Part shown: positions 5,266 to 6,399 of the stretch, piece by piece
How positions within the stretch are numbered: the first letter of the stretch is position 1
Layout of the letters: every line of letters begins with the position of its first letter
Source of the DNA: an uncultured Elioraea sp.
GTDB lineage: Bacteria; Pseudomonadota; Alphaproteobacteria; Acetobacterales; Acetobacteraceae
Assembly: GCA_937995555.1 (NCBI GenBank)
Contig: CALKJX010000049.1
Location: 1-6,399 of the forward strand
Reading direction: 5' to 3'
DNA length: 6,399 nucleotides
The notes under the pieces: model-generated
Told to the model about the DNA's origin: nothing
The model's database searches: none
What the model saw: the letters and a program-made list of their open reading frames with translations, nothing else
Translations under genes and position numbers: made by a program

Positions 5266-6399
5266 ATGGCCAGTCTCGCCACCGAATTCGTCGGCATCAA
5301 GTCCCCCAACCCGTTCTGGCTGGCCTCCGCGCCGCCGACCGACAAGGAATACAACGTCGTGCGCGCCTTCAGGGCGGGCTGGGGAGGCGTCGTGTGGAAG
5401 ACGCTGGGCGAGGACGGCCCGCCCGTCGTCAACGTCAACGGCCCGCGCTATGGCGTGGTCTGGGGGCCGGACCGCCGCGTGCTGGGGCTCAACAACATCG
5501 AGCTGATCACCGACCGACCGCTCGAGGTCAACCTTCAGGAGATCAAGCGCGTCAAGCGGGCGTGGCCCGACCGGGCGATGGTTGTCTCGCTGATGGTGCC
5601 CTGCGAGGAGGAGAGCTGGCGGGCGATCCTCCGCCGCGTCGAGGAGACCGAATGCGACGGGGTGGAGCTGAACTTCGGCTGTCCGCACGGGATGAGCGAG
5701 CGCGGCATGGGCTCGGCCGTGGGGCAGGTGCCCGACTACATCGAGATGGTGGTTCGCTGGTGCAAGGCGCACACGCGCATGCCGGTGATCGTGAAGCTCA
5801 CCCCCAACATCACCGACATCCGCTGGGCGGCGCGGGCGGCGCATCGGGGCGGCGCCGATGCCGTGAGCCTCATCAACACGATCAACTCGATCACCGCGGT
5901 CGATCTCGACCGCTTCGCGCCCGAGCCCACGATCGACGGCAAGGGCACCCACGGCGGCTATTGCGGCCCGGCGGTGAAGCCGATCGCGCTGAACATGGTG
6001 GCCGAGATCGCCCGCGACCCCGAGACGCGGGGCCTGCCGATCTCGGGCATCGGCGGGATCACCACCTGGCGCGACGCGGCCGAGTTCATCGCGCTGGGGG
6101 CGGGCACGGTGCAGGTCTGCACCGCGGCGATGACCTACGGCTTCAAGATCGTGCAGGAGATGATCTCGGGCCTCTCGCAGTATCTTGACGGCAAGGGGAT
6201 GGCCCTGTCCGACCTCGTCGGGCGGGCGGTGCCCAACGTCACCGACTGGCAGCACCTGAACCTCAACTACGTCACCAAGGCGCGGATCGACCAGGACCTC
6301 TGCATCAAGTGCGGCCGCTGCTATGCCGCCTGCGAGGACACCAGCCACCAGGCGATCTGGATGAAGCCCGGCCGGGTGTTCGAGGTCAACGACGCCGAA
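5266..6399 (+). CDS. pydA: dihydropyrimidine dehydrogenase catalytic subunit (PydA/PreA type), 3' end cut off by the window, 378 aa seen
   Basis: FMN-dependent subunit that reduces uracil and thymine to their 5,6-dihydro forms, the first step of reductive pyrimidine catabolism; it corresponds to the C-terminal half of animal DPD. A TIM-barrel dihydroorotate-dehydrogenase-like domain fills residues 1 to about 310: ASAPPTD (20-26), VVWKTLGEDGPP (42-53), LNNIELI (75-81), then the active-site loop ELNFGCPHGMSERGMG (134-149). Cys139 aligns with the catalytic Cys671 of DPD. KLTPNITDI (177-185), the substrate-contact region INTINS (203-208) and the FMN-phosphate region SGIGGITTW and GTVQVCTAAM follow. 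A ferredoxin-like tail begins with C346-x2-C349-x2-C352-x3-C356, the first cluster motif. The frame is open to the last base with no stop. Family members are about 430 residues, so roughly 55 residues with the second Cys motif are missing because of the window edge, not a mutation. Confidence 0.95.
   Translation, partial: MASLATEFVGIKSPNPFWLASAPPTDKEYNVVRAFRAGWGGVVWKTLGEDGPPVVNVNGPRYGVVWGPDRRVLGLNNIELITDRPLEVNLQEIKRVKRAWPDRAMVVSLMVPCEEESWRAILRRVEETECDGVELNFGCPHGMSERGMGSAVGQVPDYIEMVVRWCKAHTRMPVIVKLTPNITDIRWAARAAHRGGADAVSLINTINSITAVDLDRFAPEPTIDGKGTHGGYCGPAVKPIALNMVAEIARDPETRGLPISGIGGITTWRDAAEFIALGAGTVQVCTAAMTYGFKIVQEMISGLSQYLDGKGMALSDLVGRAVPNVTDWQHLNLNYVTKARIDQDLCIKCGRCYAACEDTSHQAIWMKPGRVFEVNDAE

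Noticed and set aside
5394..6188. 264-residue plus-strand frame inside pydA
   Set aside because: It is an out-of-frame reading of the pydA coding sequence, which has the clear FMN and Fe-S motifs in its own frame.
5251..6348. 365-residue open frame on the minus strand opposite pydA
   Set aside because: It is the antisense shadow of pydA, rich in His, Arg, Asp and Val, with no domain or ribosome binding site that I can support.
6300..6399. Apparent loss of the second ferredoxin-type cluster motif and stop codon in pydA
   Set aside because: The frame is intact up to the last base, so the missing part is explained by the window edge.

Overview
The window looks like chromosomal DNA from a high-GC alphaproteobacterium, most likely a member of the Rhodobacteraceae. 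The G+C content is very high by eye and third codon positions are almost all G or C. The gene set also fits: a bacterial NDUFA12 complex I subunit, a DUF2155 protein, an Aat/AccC/AccB cluster and a two-gene PydX/PydA dihydropyrimidine dehydrogenase. All genes look intact apart from pydA, which runs off the right edge. I see no RNA genes, mobile elements, CRISPR arrays or signs of recent transfer.

Left block (36-1260, + strand): three tightly packed genes encode an NDUFA12-family complex I subunit, an MlaD-like MCE-domain protein and a secreted DUF2155 protein. Stop and start codons overlap at both junctions (TGATG and ATGA), so they are almost certainly one translationally coupled transcript. 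The block joins a respiratory-complex accessory protein to two envelope proteins.

Middle block (1218-3724, - strand): accB, accC and aat run leftwards. AccB (biotin carboxyl carrier protein) and AccC (biotin carboxylase) form the first half-reaction of acetyl-CoA carboxylase, the committed step of fatty acid synthesis. Aat attaches Leu or Phe to proteins bearing N-terminal Arg or Lys, marking them for ClpS/ClpAP. The last 43 bases of aat overlap the end of the DUF2155 gene on the opposite strand.

Right block (3923-6399, + strand): pydX and pydA encode the two halves of an NAD(P)H-dependent dihydropyrimidine dehydrogenase, the first enzyme of reductive uracil and thymine breakdown. Later pathway genes such as dihydropyrimidinase would be expected beyond the right edge.

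The only noncoding stretch is the 198-base divergent region between accB and pydX (3725-3922). It holds an unusual AT-rich island with nested inverted repeats, and it is the best candidate here for undescribed regulation. Otherwise the window is ordinary core and catabolic gene content, and I do not see a novel system.
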